The position numbers were made by a program, and so were the translations under genes. A stretch of 64,000 nt of DNA from Aved-18 sp964606665. GTDB taxonomy: Bacteria > Cyanobacteriota > Vampirovibrionia > Obscuribacterales > Obscuribacteraceae. Positions 7,961-16,203 of the stretch are shown piece after piece (the stretch's first letter is position 1; every line of letters begins with the position of its first letter). The DNA lies in the NCBI GenBank assembly GCA_964606665.1, contig CAZSHS010000006.1:86979-150978 (forward strand). The letters run 5' to 3'. Below the pieces are notes generated by a model. It was not told where the DNA came from. It did no database searches and was given only the letters and a program-made list of their open reading frames with translations.

Positions 7961-9262
7961 ATGAAGTCATCTGACCGCCAATTTGGACTGGAAGTCGACA
8001 CTGATGCAGTGGGAAATTCTCTGGCTCAAATCATTGTTCTTGACAATGAGCAAGAGCAAGTCATCGGTCAGGCCTGGCTTGCAGCACCCAACAAGCTGGT
8101 TACATGCGCTCATGTCATTAGCAAATATTTGAACAATCCAGAACTTTTGATTGTCAAGTTTCTTGCTTCGGGAAATACCTATAATTTAGGTCTGGGTGGC
8201 AAGATTCATTTGCATCCTAAATTTCAAGTAGATGCTGGCAAAGAAAAGCTGGTCAAATTCGACCTTGTCGTTTTGGAAGTCGAATTAAGCTTGCCTGAGT
8301 CGCAAGCAAAACCAATACCAGTAGCATTCGATATGAAATTGCCAGCTCAAGAAGCCCTTTGCGCCATTCGTTATCCATCGCACCTTGGTCAATTTACCAC
8401 TACCGTTTCGCCAGTTGCTCAGGTCGGACGTTTTTTGGGACCGCTTAAGAAAGACGATCCTTATCATTTGTTGCATGACCTGGCTTTGGCGCCAGGAGAT
8501 TCAGGTTGTCCGCTCATGAGTGGAAATTATCTGGTTGCCATCCATTGCGGTGACACAGCCACTCTGCCAGGGTTGAACTTGCCAACGACGGCAATTCGAC
8601 TTGCCGTATCTGTCGATGCACTAAAAGAGCTCGGCATCAAAGGCAGTTCGCCTGCCGCAAGCAATCACACTATTACGACTCTAGCTCAGGGAGTGGTTGC
8701 GTTTCTGTTAGTAGGGCTGATTAGTTTTGCAATTTTGTCGGCATTTCTAGTGCTTCCCAAACTTGGGGCTGATGGAAAAGAAGGGACGCGTATCAAACCG
8801 ATATCGGTAATGTTCACTAAGCCTTTAAACGGTTACAAGTTAGCTGAAGAGGTTGAGATTGCGCTTCGAACTCAATCTGATTGCTATGTTTATCTGTTTT
8901 ATATCGAAGATAACAAAGCACTAGTTTTATTCCCGCCTATAAAAACAGATAAGTCTGCTCGAATAGAAGCCGGCGCCACGCGTATTGTTGACGGTTATGG
9001 CATTTATAAATTGAAGGCAGACCCAAGTCCAAATGGAAAATTGCATCTGCTCGCCCTAATTTCCTCAGTGCCTCCTGTAGAAGATAAGGCTATGGAGGAA
9101 GCGGTGAAAACCAAAGCCTGCCAACTGCCAATCGACGGTGACACATTGCTTCAACGAATCGACAATTTAAGGACCCAAAATCCTGACGAAGTTTTTTATG
9201 AAGTGATAGACGCTCCCAGAGCGACCATCACATCTGGTGAAGAATTGAGTCAAGCACACTAA
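7961..9262 (+). CDS. Trypsin-like serine protease with transmembrane segment and DUF4384 domain
   Basis: A 433-residue protein in three parts. Residues about 15-225 form a chymotrypsin-fold protease with a full triad: H51 (VTCAHVI), D101 (FDLVVLE) and S181 (APGDSGCPL). Residues about 243-266 are one transmembrane helix. Residues about 280-400 resemble DUF4384, a beta-rich domain often found with caspase- or trypsin-like proteases. There is no signal peptide, so the N-terminal protease is probably cytoplasmic and the DUF4384 part periplasmic. ATG at 7961 has AGGA five bases upstream. The palindrome at 8797-8808 encodes K279-P-I-S-V283, just before or within the first DUF4384 strand. The next gene carries a second DUF4384 domain. 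Confidence 0.85.
   Translation: MKSSDRQFGLEVDTDAVGNSLAQIIVLDNEQEQVIGQAWLAAPNKLVTCAHVISKYLNNPELLIVKFLASGNTYNLGLGGKIHLHPKFQVDAGKEKLVKFDLVVLEVELSLPESQAKPIPVAFDMKLPAQEALCAIRYPSHLGQFTTTVSPVAQVGRFLGPLKKDDPYHLLHDLALAPGDSGCPLMSGNYLVAIHCGDTATLPGLNLPTTAIRLAVSVDALKELGIKGSSPAASNHTITTLAQGVVAFLLVGLISFAILSAFLVLPKLGADGKEGTRIKPISVMFTKPLNGYKLAEEVEIALRTQSDCYVYLFYIEDNKALVLFPPIKTDKSARIEAGATRIVDGYGIYKLKADPSPNGKLHLLALISSVPPVEDKAMEEAVKTKACQLPIDGDTLLQRIDNLRTQNPDEVFYEVIDAPRATITSGEELSQAH
8797..8808. repeat. Intragenic palindrome ACCGATATCGGT
   Basis: A perfect 12-bp palindrome inside the trypsin-DUF4384 gene, preceded by AA. It is read in the same register as the copy at 6134-6147 and also yields Lys-Pro-Ile-Ser-Val (residues 279-283). 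Confidence 0.8.
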
Positions 9263-9282
9263 TCAAAGGAAGATAGATCGCC

Positions 9283-10218
9283 ATGAATAGAAAGAGTAAG
9301 TTTGCTTCGAGCCTTTTAGCTTTTACGATGCTTTTGAGTCTGGGATTCTCGAGCGTAGCGTTTGCTGATGAGAAGAGCGAACCTACTAAAGAAGAAATTG
9401 AAAATTCCAAAGATAGAGGTTTGTTTGTCGATCCACTGGGACCAGCCAAAAAGTCGCCTAAGGCACCAGAAATCAAAACGAATGTAAGCCAAGACCCGGT
9501 TAAAGATACTAAGAAAAAAGAAGTCAAAAAGACTCAGACCAAAGTTGCCACCGATAAAGCTGAAAAAACAGTGAAAAAAGTGGCTGTGAAAAAGGTCACT
9601 CCTGCTGAAAAGACAGCCAAAGTAGCTGCTGTTTCTGAGCGAATCGAAAGTCCAGTGCAGAAAGCATCTTTTGTAAATGGTGAACAAGTCATTGCTGCAT
9701 GGTTGAATAAAAAAGGTAATTCGCCTAAATATAAAGATGGCGAAAAACTAACTGTAACCGTGGCAGCAAGCCAAGACTGCAATTTAATGATCTTCAATTA
9801 CGATGGTGGCACTCTCACTCAGATTTTTCCTAATGAAAATCAATCAGATCCATTGTTGCGTGCTGGAGAAACTGTCGAAGTTGGTGGAGCTGGAAGTAGT
9901 TTTGAATATCAAGCTAGTAACACAAGCGATAAGCCATCAAACGAAAAAATATTCGTCTATGCTTATCCTGTTAAATCACACAGCACCCCAATTACTGTGG
10001 CAATGAGTCCGGTTCAAAGCTCGCCTTTTAGATCGGCTGAAATGTCTCTAGAAAAATATCGCGATTTGGTTAATGAATCCAAAGTATTTTTTGCAAGAAA
10101 AGTTAAAGTGGTGCCCAAAGCCACTGCTGATGGTGGCTCACCTTTGAAGCTTGCAAGTTTAGATGATCAAGGTGTTGGTGTAAACAAAGTCGAACTTTCA
10201 CTGACCATAGAAAAATAA
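9283..10218 (+). CDS. Exported DUF4384 domain protein
   Basis: A 311-residue protein with a Sec signal peptide (KFASSLLAFTMLLSLGFSSVAFA), then a Lys/Val/Thr-rich low-complexity linker (about residues 60-120) and a DUF4384-like domain (about 125-260: KLTVTVAASQDCNLMIFNYDGG followed by TQIFPNENQ). The same fold is found at the C-terminus of the trypsin protein 20 bases upstream, so the two are probably co-transcribed and may act together outside the membrane. The basic linker could contact peptidoglycan or an acidic surface. A strong terminator follows. Function unknown. Confidence 0.8.
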   Translation: MNRKSKFASSLLAFTMLLSLGFSSVAFADEKSEPTKEEIENSKDRGLFVDPLGPAKKSPKAPEIKTNVSQDPVKDTKKKEVKKTQTKVATDKAEKTVKKVAVKKVTPAEKTAKVAAVSERIESPVQKASFVNGEQVIAAWLNKKGNSPKYKDGEKLTVTVAASQDCNLMIFNYDGGTLTQIFPNENQSDPLLRAGETVEVGGAGSSFEYQASNTSDKPSNEKIFVYAYPVKSHSTPITVAMSPVQSSPFRSAEMSLEKYRDLVNESKVFFARKVKVVPKATADGGSPLKLASLDDQGVGVNKVELSLTIEK

Positions 10219-10259
10219 ACTGCGAAAAGTAGATTGGCTTCATGCCAGTTTAAAGAGAA

Positions 10260-10292
10260 AGTGTCTCAAGCCGCCCTTGAGACACTTTTTTA
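10260..10292 (+). terminator. Rho-independent terminator
   Basis: An 11-bp perfect stem (AGTGTCTCAAG / CTTGAGACACT) with a five-base loop, followed by TTTTTA. It lies between the convergent DUF4384 gene and superoxide dismutase gene and may serve both, although the U tract is stronger on the plus strand. Confidence 0.9.
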
Positions 10293-10309
10293 TTGTTTTA
10301 ATTTGGAAA

Positions 10310-11122
10310 TTAGACTGTAGCATCCCATCCGGATGGATGCTTGCTTGCTGCTGCAAAACGTTTGGAGACAACTTCCCAGTTAAGATTACCCAAGAATGCA
10401 TCCAAATATTTTGGTCTGTCTACACCGTAATCAATCATGTACGCATGCTCGTATACATCTAGCACTAGCACAGGAACGATATTTGCTGGAGAGAAAATAT
10501 TATGAGTGTCCAGAGCAAAAGCATCGAGTGTTCCCGATCTTGTGTTCCATCCAATGATCACCCAGCCACGCGCACTTTTGCCTGCGGCCTTTAAAAAATC
10601 TGCAAACTTGGCTTGTGAGCCCCATCTGTCATCAATAGCGGCTTTCAAATTTCCAGTTGGTCCGTCGCCTTTTTTGCCCAGGTTACCAAAATAAAATTCG
10701 TGATAAACCACACCGTTTACAGCAAAGCTTTGCTCAATTAAAAGTTCGCGAACGGTTGAGTAAGTGGCGTTAGCGGTAGTTAAGTCTACGTCCTTCAAAG
10801 ACTTTGAAATGGCGTTAGCTTTATCTACATAGCCGGTGTAGAGTTTCAAATGTTGTTTGATTTGTGACGCAGAAAGACCGTCTAGCGAACCTGCCAGTGC
10901 GTTGAAGTCTTTAGCAACGTATGGTGCATCTGCCGAACCCTTGCCAGTTCCTGTAGCAGCTCCAGTCGCGGCCGCTTCAACAGTGCCAGCATTTGCACCT
11001 GAGCCAATCAGAGTTCCAACGGACGCAGCCATAGCGCCCATCATCAGTATTTCGCGTCTGGTCACAAGACCATTTTTAGTAACTTCATAATTACCGATTA
11101 AATTTTCGTTTTCACGTGTCAT
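10310..11122 (-). CDS. sodB: Fe/Mn superoxide dismutase with Tat-like signal
   Basis: Converts superoxide to oxygen and hydrogen peroxide. The C-terminal 190 residues are a Fe/Mn-SOD: first His in QHLKLYTGYV, second in YHEFYF, and the metal ligands D and H in LDVYEHAYMIDYG. The N-terminus has a twin-arginine-like signal (TRREILMMGAMAASVGTLIG, then SGANA), so the enzyme is probably exported folded, unlike typical cytosolic SodB. A longer frame from a TTG at 11212 exists, but the ATG at 11122 has a strong ribosome site (AAGGAGGA, about 8 bases upstream) and puts the Tat motif near the N-terminus, giving 270 residues. An Ala/Gly/Thr linker separates signal and enzyme. Fe versus Mn cannot be decided from the motifs I can read. 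Confidence 0.9.
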   Translation of the reverse strand: MTRENENLIGNYEVTKNGLVTRREILMMGAMAASVGTLIGSGANAGTVEAAATGAATGTGKGSADAPYVAKDFNALAGSLDGLSASQIKQHLKLYTGYVDKANAISKSLKDVDLTTANATYSTVRELLIEQSFAVNGVVYHEFYFGNLGKKGDGPTGNLKAAIDDRWGSQAKFADFLKAAGKSARGWVIIGWNTRSGTLDAFALDTHNIFSPANIVPVLVLDVYEHAYMIDYGVDRPKYLDAFLGNLNWEVVSKRFAAASKHPSGWDATV

Positions 11123-11257
11123 TAGCAAATCCTCCTTGTCAACCAGCTTTCTTGCAAGCTCTGCGACATAGCGGTTGAGCTTAACACATTTTTTTAAAGA
11201 AGCGCGAGCCAATGCGTGTCAAGATCTATCTATATCGATACTGTCCGGGGAGTCACA

Positions 11258-12715
11258 ATGAGTTTGACCAATTTGAACGCCCAAGAAAAAATTAAAACCA
11301 AAACCAGCGCCAGTTACAGTTTGACGCTCAGGCTGAAAATGCTCAATAACCCAGGTAGTTTGGGACTGGTAACATCCAAAATAGGCGACTTGGGCGCAGA
11401 TATCGGCGCTATCGACATAAGTGGATTTGATGGCGATTCAATTGTCCGTGACCTCACGGTAATGGTGCGCGACGAAGAGCATGGTGAAAATCTGGTGGCT
11501 GAGTTGAAAAAACTGAGTGGCTGTCAGGTGGTGAACGTTTCTGATCGGACCTTTTTAATGCATTTAGGCGGAAAAATCAGAGTAACTAATAAAGTCAAGT
11601 TGGCCACTCGTGATGATCTTTCAATGGCGTATACTCCGGGTGTTGCCCGTGTTTGCATGGCTATTCATCACAACAAAGAGAAAGCCTATAATCTCACCAT
11701 CAAAGGAAACACAGTGGCAGTGCTTTCTGATGGATCAGCAGTGCTTGGACTGGGAAATATTGGTCCTGAAGCGGCAATGCCGGTCATGGAAGGCAAATGC
11801 ATGTTGTTTAAAGAATTTGGAAAAGTAGATGCATTTCCGATTTGTTTAGACACTCAAGATACAGAAGAAATTATTAGTGCGGTAAAACACCTTGCCCCTG
11901 TATTTGGTGGCATCAATCTAGAAGATATTTCAGCACCGCGTTGCTTTGAAATTGAAACCAGATTAAAAAAAGAGCTTGATATTCCAGTTTTCCACGACGA
12001 CCAACATGGCACAGCCATTGTGGTTTTAGCCGCGCTAATAAATTCAGTGAAATTAGTGGGCAAGAAAATTGAAGACTTAAAAGTAATAGTGAGTGGAGTT
12101 GGTGCCGCTGGTGTGGCTTGCTCCAAAATTCTTATGAGTGCTGGAGTTAAAAATGTAATCGGCTTTGATCGCCAGGGTGCCATTTATAAAAATCGAGACA
12201 ATCTCAATTTCATGAAAGAGTGGTTTGCCGAACATACAAACCCCGAAAATTTCAAAGGAAATGTTACCGAAGCTCTACGTGGTGCTGATTTGTATCTTGG
12301 ACTTTCTGGTCCTGGCAGTGTAAGTGCTGAAGCCATTTCCACTATGGGCAAAGACGCTATTGTTTTTGCTATGGCAAACCCAACTCCTGAGGTAATGCCT
12401 GAAGAAGTAGCGGGATTTGTGCGCATTATGGCTACAGGGCGCTCTGACTATCCAAATCAAATAAACAATGTGCTTGCGTTTCCAGGTATCTTTAGAGGAG
12501 CGCTTGATGTGCGCGCTAAAGACATTAACGAAGAGATGAAACTAGCCGCTGCTCACGCTATCGCCTCGGTTATTTCAGAGCGCGAATTGAACGAAGATTA
12601 CATAATTCCAGGCGTTTTTAATCCGGCTGTGGCTGAAAACGTAGCCAAAGCTGTGGCTGAGGCTGCGGTCAAAACGGGAGTGGCAAGAAAATTTAGCCCC
12701 GATGAGATAATTTGA
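11258..12715 (+). CDS. Malic enzyme with N-terminal ACT domain
   Basis: Oxidative decarboxylation of malate to pyruvate with NAD(P). Residues about 15-95 are an ACT regulatory domain (LRLKMLNNPGSLGLVTSKIG). The catalytic part has AYTPGVARVC, the metal/substrate region FHDDQHGTAIVVLAAL, the dinucleotide-binding VSGVGAAGVACSKIL and FAMANPTPEVMPEE. ACT-linked malic enzymes are known in bacteria, and the ACT domain suggests allosteric control by a small ligand. The frame is open from a GTG at 11216, but the ATG at 11258 follows GGGGAG and gives a normal N-terminus. Divergent from the superoxide dismutase. Confidence 0.9.
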   Translation: MSLTNLNAQEKIKTKTSASYSLTLRLKMLNNPGSLGLVTSKIGDLGADIGAIDISGFDGDSIVRDLTVMVRDEEHGENLVAELKKLSGCQVVNVSDRTFLMHLGGKIRVTNKVKLATRDDLSMAYTPGVARVCMAIHHNKEKAYNLTIKGNTVAVLSDGSAVLGLGNIGPEAAMPVMEGKCMLFKEFGKVDAFPICLDTQDTEEIISAVKHLAPVFGGINLEDISAPRCFEIETRLKKELDIPVFHDDQHGTAIVVLAALINSVKLVGKKIEDLKVIVSGVGAAGVACSKILMSAGVKNVIGFDRQGAIYKNRDNLNFMKEWFAEHTNPENFKGNVTEALRGADLYLGLSGPGSVSAEAISTMGKDAIVFAMANPTPEVMPEEVAGFVRIMATGRSDYPNQINNVLAFPGIFRGALDVRAKDINEEMKLAAAHAIASVISERELNEDYIIPGVFNPAVAENVAKAVAEAAVKTGVARKFSPDEII

Positions 12716-12757
12716 TATAGTAGCCAATAGAACCTGGTTTAAATTTGAGGGACATGC

Positions 12758-13021
12758 ATGTCTGAAGTAGAAAAAAGACGCCGCAAAATGGAAGCCGAAA
12801 ACCGCTTGCGCCAGGACAAAGAGCGAGAAGAGCGCCGCAAGAAAGAAGAAATCGAGCGTCGCCGCGCAAAAGAAAATTATGAGCGCTACCGCATGCAACA
12901 AATGGCTGTGCAGAAGCAAAAAGAGAAAAAGCTCGCTAATGAGAAAGAGTCTGAAGATAGAACCGAAAAATTAGTGGCTGAGCTTGATAAAAAGAAAAGT
13001 TTGCGCAAAAAACAACCTTAG
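12758..13021 (+). CDS. Small highly charged coiled-coil protein
   Basis: 87 residues, over half of them Lys, Arg or Glu, with no hydrophobic core apart from coiled-coil spacing (for example MEAENRLRQDKEREERRKKE). Probably a single long helix. It begins 42 bases after the malic enzyme stop and may be co-transcribed. The stop codon TAG lies in the left arm of a hairpin shared with the opposing gene. Proteins of this composition are hard to classify; it could be a nucleic-acid or ribosome-associated helix, but that is only a guess. Confidence 0.6.
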   Translation: MSEVEKRRRKMEAENRLRQDKEREERRKKEEIERRRAKENYERYRMQQMAVQKQKEKKLANEKESEDRTEKLVAELDKKKSLRKKQP

Positions 13022-13035
13022 GTTTTTTGACCTAA
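13018..13035. terminator. Bidirectional hairpin shared by two stop codons
   Basis: TTAGGT / ACCTAA stem around a TTTTTG loop. The stop of the plus-strand coiled-coil gene (13019-13021) and the stop of the minus-strand 64-aa gene (13032-13034) both lie inside the stem. Short, so moderate confidence. Confidence 0.45.
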
Positions 13036-13226
13036 AAACAACCTTTATCCTGGTTTGGCTTGTGATCAAAGAGTGGTTTGGTCAAAATGCGCTTGCTTAT
13101 TTTGGGCTTTTGGCCAGTCAGAATCTGCGCATATTTTTCTGCCATGTTGAACAAAAATTTGTCGCCACAGCAGGTATCTTCCACTTTATGAATTTTTCGT
13201 TTGGGCATGATATTGAACTCGTTCAT
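13032..13226 (-). CDS. Possible small protein, 64 aa
   Basis: A small frame that fills the gap between two plus-strand genes. The ATG at 13226 is preceded by TTGGAG at 6-base spacing; an earlier in-frame TTG at 13238 has no such site. The product is basic and has two adjacent cysteines (DTCCGDKFLF) and a third at the C-terminus (KGCF), with no signal peptide or membrane segment. I do not recognise it. In favour of a real gene are the good ribosome site, the tight fit between neighbours and the shared terminator; against it is the short length. Confidence 0.45.
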   Translation of the reverse strand: MNEFNIMPKRKIHKVEDTCCGDKFLFNMAEKYAQILTGQKPKISKRILTKPLFDHKPNQDKGCF

Positions 13227-13272
13227 ATCAATCTCCAATAATTGGTCTCAATTTTCATTATAATGTCAAAGT

Positions 13273-13878
13273 ATGAAAAGTGCTCAAGCTAAGGTGATTG
13301 CAGTTGTGTTTCTGGCGTTATGCTTTGCGCCGCAAGCTTTTGGCGACGCGCCAAATAAAGACTCAGAAAAGTCTCAGACCAATAATCCCCAGTTTCACAA
13401 AACATTGCTCGATATTGCCGCCAAATACAAAAGTTACGGCAAAGTAGACGATATGGCAAAGTGGGCTCCCTGGCTATGCGCGGCACCACCACCACCCAAA
13501 GCCAGATTGAGTGAAAGCAAAGACTCAGATACGCATGGCAGAAAGCTCTATTTTTTGTTTGCAGCCAATCGCAATGAATACGTGGCGAGAAAAACTTCGC
13601 AGGTTGGACAGGTTATTGTTAAAGAATCTTGGTTTCCTAAGATTGGAGCACTTGAACCTTCGCCCGAAACTTCTCATCAAAGCGATTTGTTCATTATGAC
13701 TAAACTCGCCCCCGCGACAAAAGACACTGACGAAGGCTGGATTTATGGAACTGTCACCCCAGACGGAAAAATAGTTACATCGTCTGGTCGAGTGGAGTCT
13801 TGCATGAAATGTCATATCCAAGCCAAAAATGATCGATTGTTTGGATTGAAAGAAAATTTGTCAGTCATCGGTAATTAG
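13273..13878 (+). CDS. Exported cytochrome P460-like c-type haem protein
   Basis: A 201-residue protein with a signal peptide (KVIAVVFLALCFAPQAFG). The core fits the cytochrome P460 family: GQVIVKESWFPK, then a LFIMTKLAP segment, DEGWIYGTVTPDGK, and a haem-binding motif C177-M-K-C180-H181 near the C-terminus. In this family a lysine may crosslink to the haem, and members oxidise hydroxylamine or bind NO; K in VIVKESW is one candidate, but this cannot be decided by reading. Likely periplasmic. It heads a plus-strand set with two paralogous membrane proteins. Confidence 0.8.
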   Translation: MKSAQAKVIAVVFLALCFAPQAFGDAPNKDSEKSQTNNPQFHKTLLDIAAKYKSYGKVDDMAKWAPWLCAAPPPPKARLSESKDSDTHGRKLYFLFAANRNEYVARKTSQVGQVIVKESWFPKIGALEPSPETSHQSDLFIMTKLAPATKDTDEGWIYGTVTPDGKIVTSSGRVESCMKCHIQAKNDRLFGLKENLSVIGN

Positions 13879-13883
13879 CTCTA

Positions 13884-14567
13884 GTGGTAAATGCAAATAA
13901 CACCGGAAAAAATTCACCTAGGGTCATTATTTTAGTATTGCTTGCACTGTTTGCCATTTTTATTGTTGTTGCTGTTTATCTGGTCGAGAACACTCCCGTC
14001 AAATACGTTCCAGAGCTAATTGACAAAGTCTCGGATAAAATTGGCAATCGTTTTTATTTTGAAAATCCAAGCGACAAAGTTTTAAAAGATAGGTTTTTGA
14101 AGTTCAAAAAATCTTATGAAACTCTAGTTGAAATGACTAAAGAAGATGGTGTAGATCGACTTGATGAAAGTCTGCTTTGCTATGTCGGCGACAATGAAAA
14201 GCCGCAGTTCATGCCGGGCACGCTTGGTGGAAAACTGAAAGGCAAAATAAATCAGAGAAGATTTTTTATCTATCACGAGCTCTTGGGAAAATGCAAAGTA
14301 AGATCAATCGCTCGTCTGCTTGAGCAAAGAGACAAATCTCAAGGAGTGAGATTTTTGGTTTTTACAAGTAATGGAATTCAGAATTCAAATAATTCAGGCT
14401 TCCAAAAATATGTAGTGTACTTAGAGCGCGACGATTATTTAACGGTGGAGAATACAGACAAAGCAAGCCCCGACAAGAATGGTTGTATAAATGCGTTAGT
14501 AAAAATTGAGCCACATTGGTATATTTGGAGATACACTATTAGTCCGCAAGAAGGAAGGCTCTTCTGA
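13884..14567 (+). CDS. Membrane-anchored protein, paralogue of the next gene
   Basis: 227 residues with one N-terminal transmembrane helix (VIILVLLALFAIFIVVAVYL) and a soluble domain expected outside the membrane. It starts with GTG five bases after the P460-like gene. The C-terminal motif VKIEPHWYIWRYTI has a counterpart (VKIEPKSHWFVWLWVRL) at the same place in the next gene, and both share overall length and layout, so the pair arose by tandem duplication. I do not recognise the family. Given the position after a c-type cytochrome, a role linked to that protein is possible but unproven. Confidence 0.7.
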   Translation: MVNANNTGKNSPRVIILVLLALFAIFIVVAVYLVENTPVKYVPELIDKVSDKIGNRFYFENPSDKVLKDRFLKFKKSYETLVEMTKEDGVDRLDESLLCYVGDNEKPQFMPGTLGGKLKGKINQRRFFIYHELLGKCKVRSIARLLEQRDKSQGVRFLVFTSNGIQNSNNSGFQKYVVYLERDDYLTVENTDKASPDKNGCINALVKIEPHWYIWRYTISPQEGRLF

Positions 14568-14578
14568 GCTCTGATTCG

Positions 14579-15295
14579 ATGACCACAAAGTCCAACAAAT
14601 ACATTATTTACAGCATAATTGCTCTGGCTATTTTTGGGTTTCTTGGAGTTGTGGGACTAACCTTATTTTTTGCCTCTTCTGTTAGCAAGGATGTGTCTTT
14701 TCAGGACTGGATCTCAGCTTCGCAAAAATTTGGTGATGACGCTATAGAGCTAGATAAGAAAGTGTCTTTCAAAACTTTGCCGAGCGATAAAGAGCTTTGT
14801 GAATTTTACAAGTCGCATCAAAAAGAATTCGATTTGATGAGTACCATGTTTTTAGAAGACAAATTCACAAGCCTTAATGCGCTGTTCGCCTATGACAAAG
14901 ACAATCGAATGGCGATGTATCCTTATCTTGAAAAAATTGACTTGGGAGAGGATGCCAAAAAAGCGGTATTTTCAATTCCAAAAAAACGCTATGACAAATA
15001 TAGAGAATTGATGAAAAGTTGCAGAGTCGAAGATATACATTCTCTTGATGAAAATAACGAAGACGGTGCCGGTTTTACTTTGTATAACGAAAGTCTTGTG
15101 CCTGGAAAAGACGCTGAGGATGCCGACTTCTTTAAGCGCAAAGGAATTAGTTATTGGAGAAATGCAGACTTTGATACTTATCAATCTACTGATGAAATTA
15201 AGCAAGTAGATGGTGCTATATATGGTTCAGTAAAAATAGAACCAAAATCGCACTGGTTTGTCTGGCTCTGGGTGCGATTACCTGATAAAAAATAG
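14579..15295 (+). CDS. Membrane-anchored protein, paralogue of the previous gene
   Basis: 238 residues with a single N-terminal transmembrane helix (YIIYSIIALAIFGFLGVVGL) and an acidic, mixed alpha/beta extracytoplasmic part. The C-terminal VKIEP...HW...W signature matches the preceding gene. It starts 11 bases after that gene and is likely in the same operon. The two copies have diverged strongly outside the C-terminus. No catalytic motif is seen. Confidence 0.7.
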   Translation: MTTKSNKYIIYSIIALAIFGFLGVVGLTLFFASSVSKDVSFQDWISASQKFGDDAIELDKKVSFKTLPSDKELCEFYKSHQKEFDLMSTMFLEDKFTSLNALFAYDKDNRMAMYPYLEKIDLGEDAKKAVFSIPKKRYDKYRELMKSCRVEDIHSLDENNEDGAGFTLYNESLVPGKDAEDADFFKRKGISYWRNADFDTYQSTDEIKQVDGAIYGSVKIEPKSHWFVWLWVRLPDKK

Positions 15296-15297
15296 TT

Positions 15298-16176
15298 TTA
15301 AACACATTGTTTTTTTAGATCGAGCAAAGCTTCTTCAGCACTCATCAATTTGGTTTTGAGAATCGATTTTGCTTTGTCTATCTTAAGTCCGGCTTTCATG
15401 GGTCTTGTAGCTGCCTGATTTAATTCAGGTGTGGTAACAGGAACAATAAGATCTTTGTTCAAATCGAATATTCGAGCAATTAAAAGAGCGAACTCAAATC
15501 TACTTAGAAAGGAATCGGATGAGATGTTTAAAACTCCCTGTAAATCGTTGTCGCCCAGCTCAACAAGTGCTTTGGCAATGGATTTGTTGTATGAAGGAGA
15601 ACCGAACTGGTCGGTCGGAACTTTCATCAATTGCCCCTGGCTCAATTTGGATTTTAAGACTAAATAGAAATTTTTCTCCACTCGCTCATTTCCAAATGTA
15701 ATTGTGGTGCGCACAATCAAATGATTTTTAGAATTAGCTTTTACATATTGCTCGGCTAGAAGTTTGTGTTCGCCGTAAAAATTAATAGGGCTAGGAGTGG
15801 CCTCTTCTGTGTATGGACCTTTTTTGCCATCAAAAACGTAATCTGTTGATAGAAACACAAGTCTTGAATTAAACTCATTGCAAAAGTCGGCAATTCGTTT
15901 GATGCCATCATAATTAGTGGCACGACTCTCTTCGGGGTGGGTCTGACAATAATCTACGTTTGCTAAAGCTGCACAAGCGTATACTACGTCTGGCTTAAAT
16001 TGACTGAAAGTTTTGGCCACAGAATCGTCACTGTTAATATCTGTGGTTGTGAAATTGGGATCGCTCAAATTTTGTTTGTAGCTTGTACCAAGAGCGTTGT
16101 GCTTTTTCCTTAAAGCCTCATTCAGCAATGCCCCGCCAATTAATCCGGACGCTCCAACAATCAGAAATTTAGTCAT
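15298..16176 (-). CDS. RmlD-like NAD(P)-dependent sugar-nucleotide reductase
   Basis: A 292-residue extended short-chain dehydrogenase. The nucleotide-binding glycine motif GASGLIGG is at the N-terminus, the serine-containing STDYVFDG is about residue 110, and the catalytic Tyr-Lys is in YGEHK. These, together with the order of motifs, match dTDP-4-dehydrorhamnose reductase (RmlD) and its relatives. No other rhamnose-pathway gene is nearby, so the exact substrate is uncertain. Convergent with the upstream operon (two bases between stops). Confidence 0.8.
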   Translation of the reverse strand: MTKFLIVGASGLIGGALLNEALRKKHNALGTSYKQNLSDPNFTTTDINSDDSVAKTFSQFKPDVVYACAALANVDYCQTHPEESRATNYDGIKRIADFCNEFNSRLVFLSTDYVFDGKKGPYTEEATPSPINFYGEHKLLAEQYVKANSKNHLIVRTTITFGNERVEKNFYLVLKSKLSQGQLMKVPTDQFGSPSYNKSIAKALVELGDNDLQGVLNISSDSFLSRFEFALLIARIFDLNKDLIVPVTTPELNQAATRPMKAGLKIDKAKSILKTKLMSAEEALLDLKKQCV

Positions 16177-16203
16177 TTTTCATGGACCAGTCGTTTACCA
16201 TCC

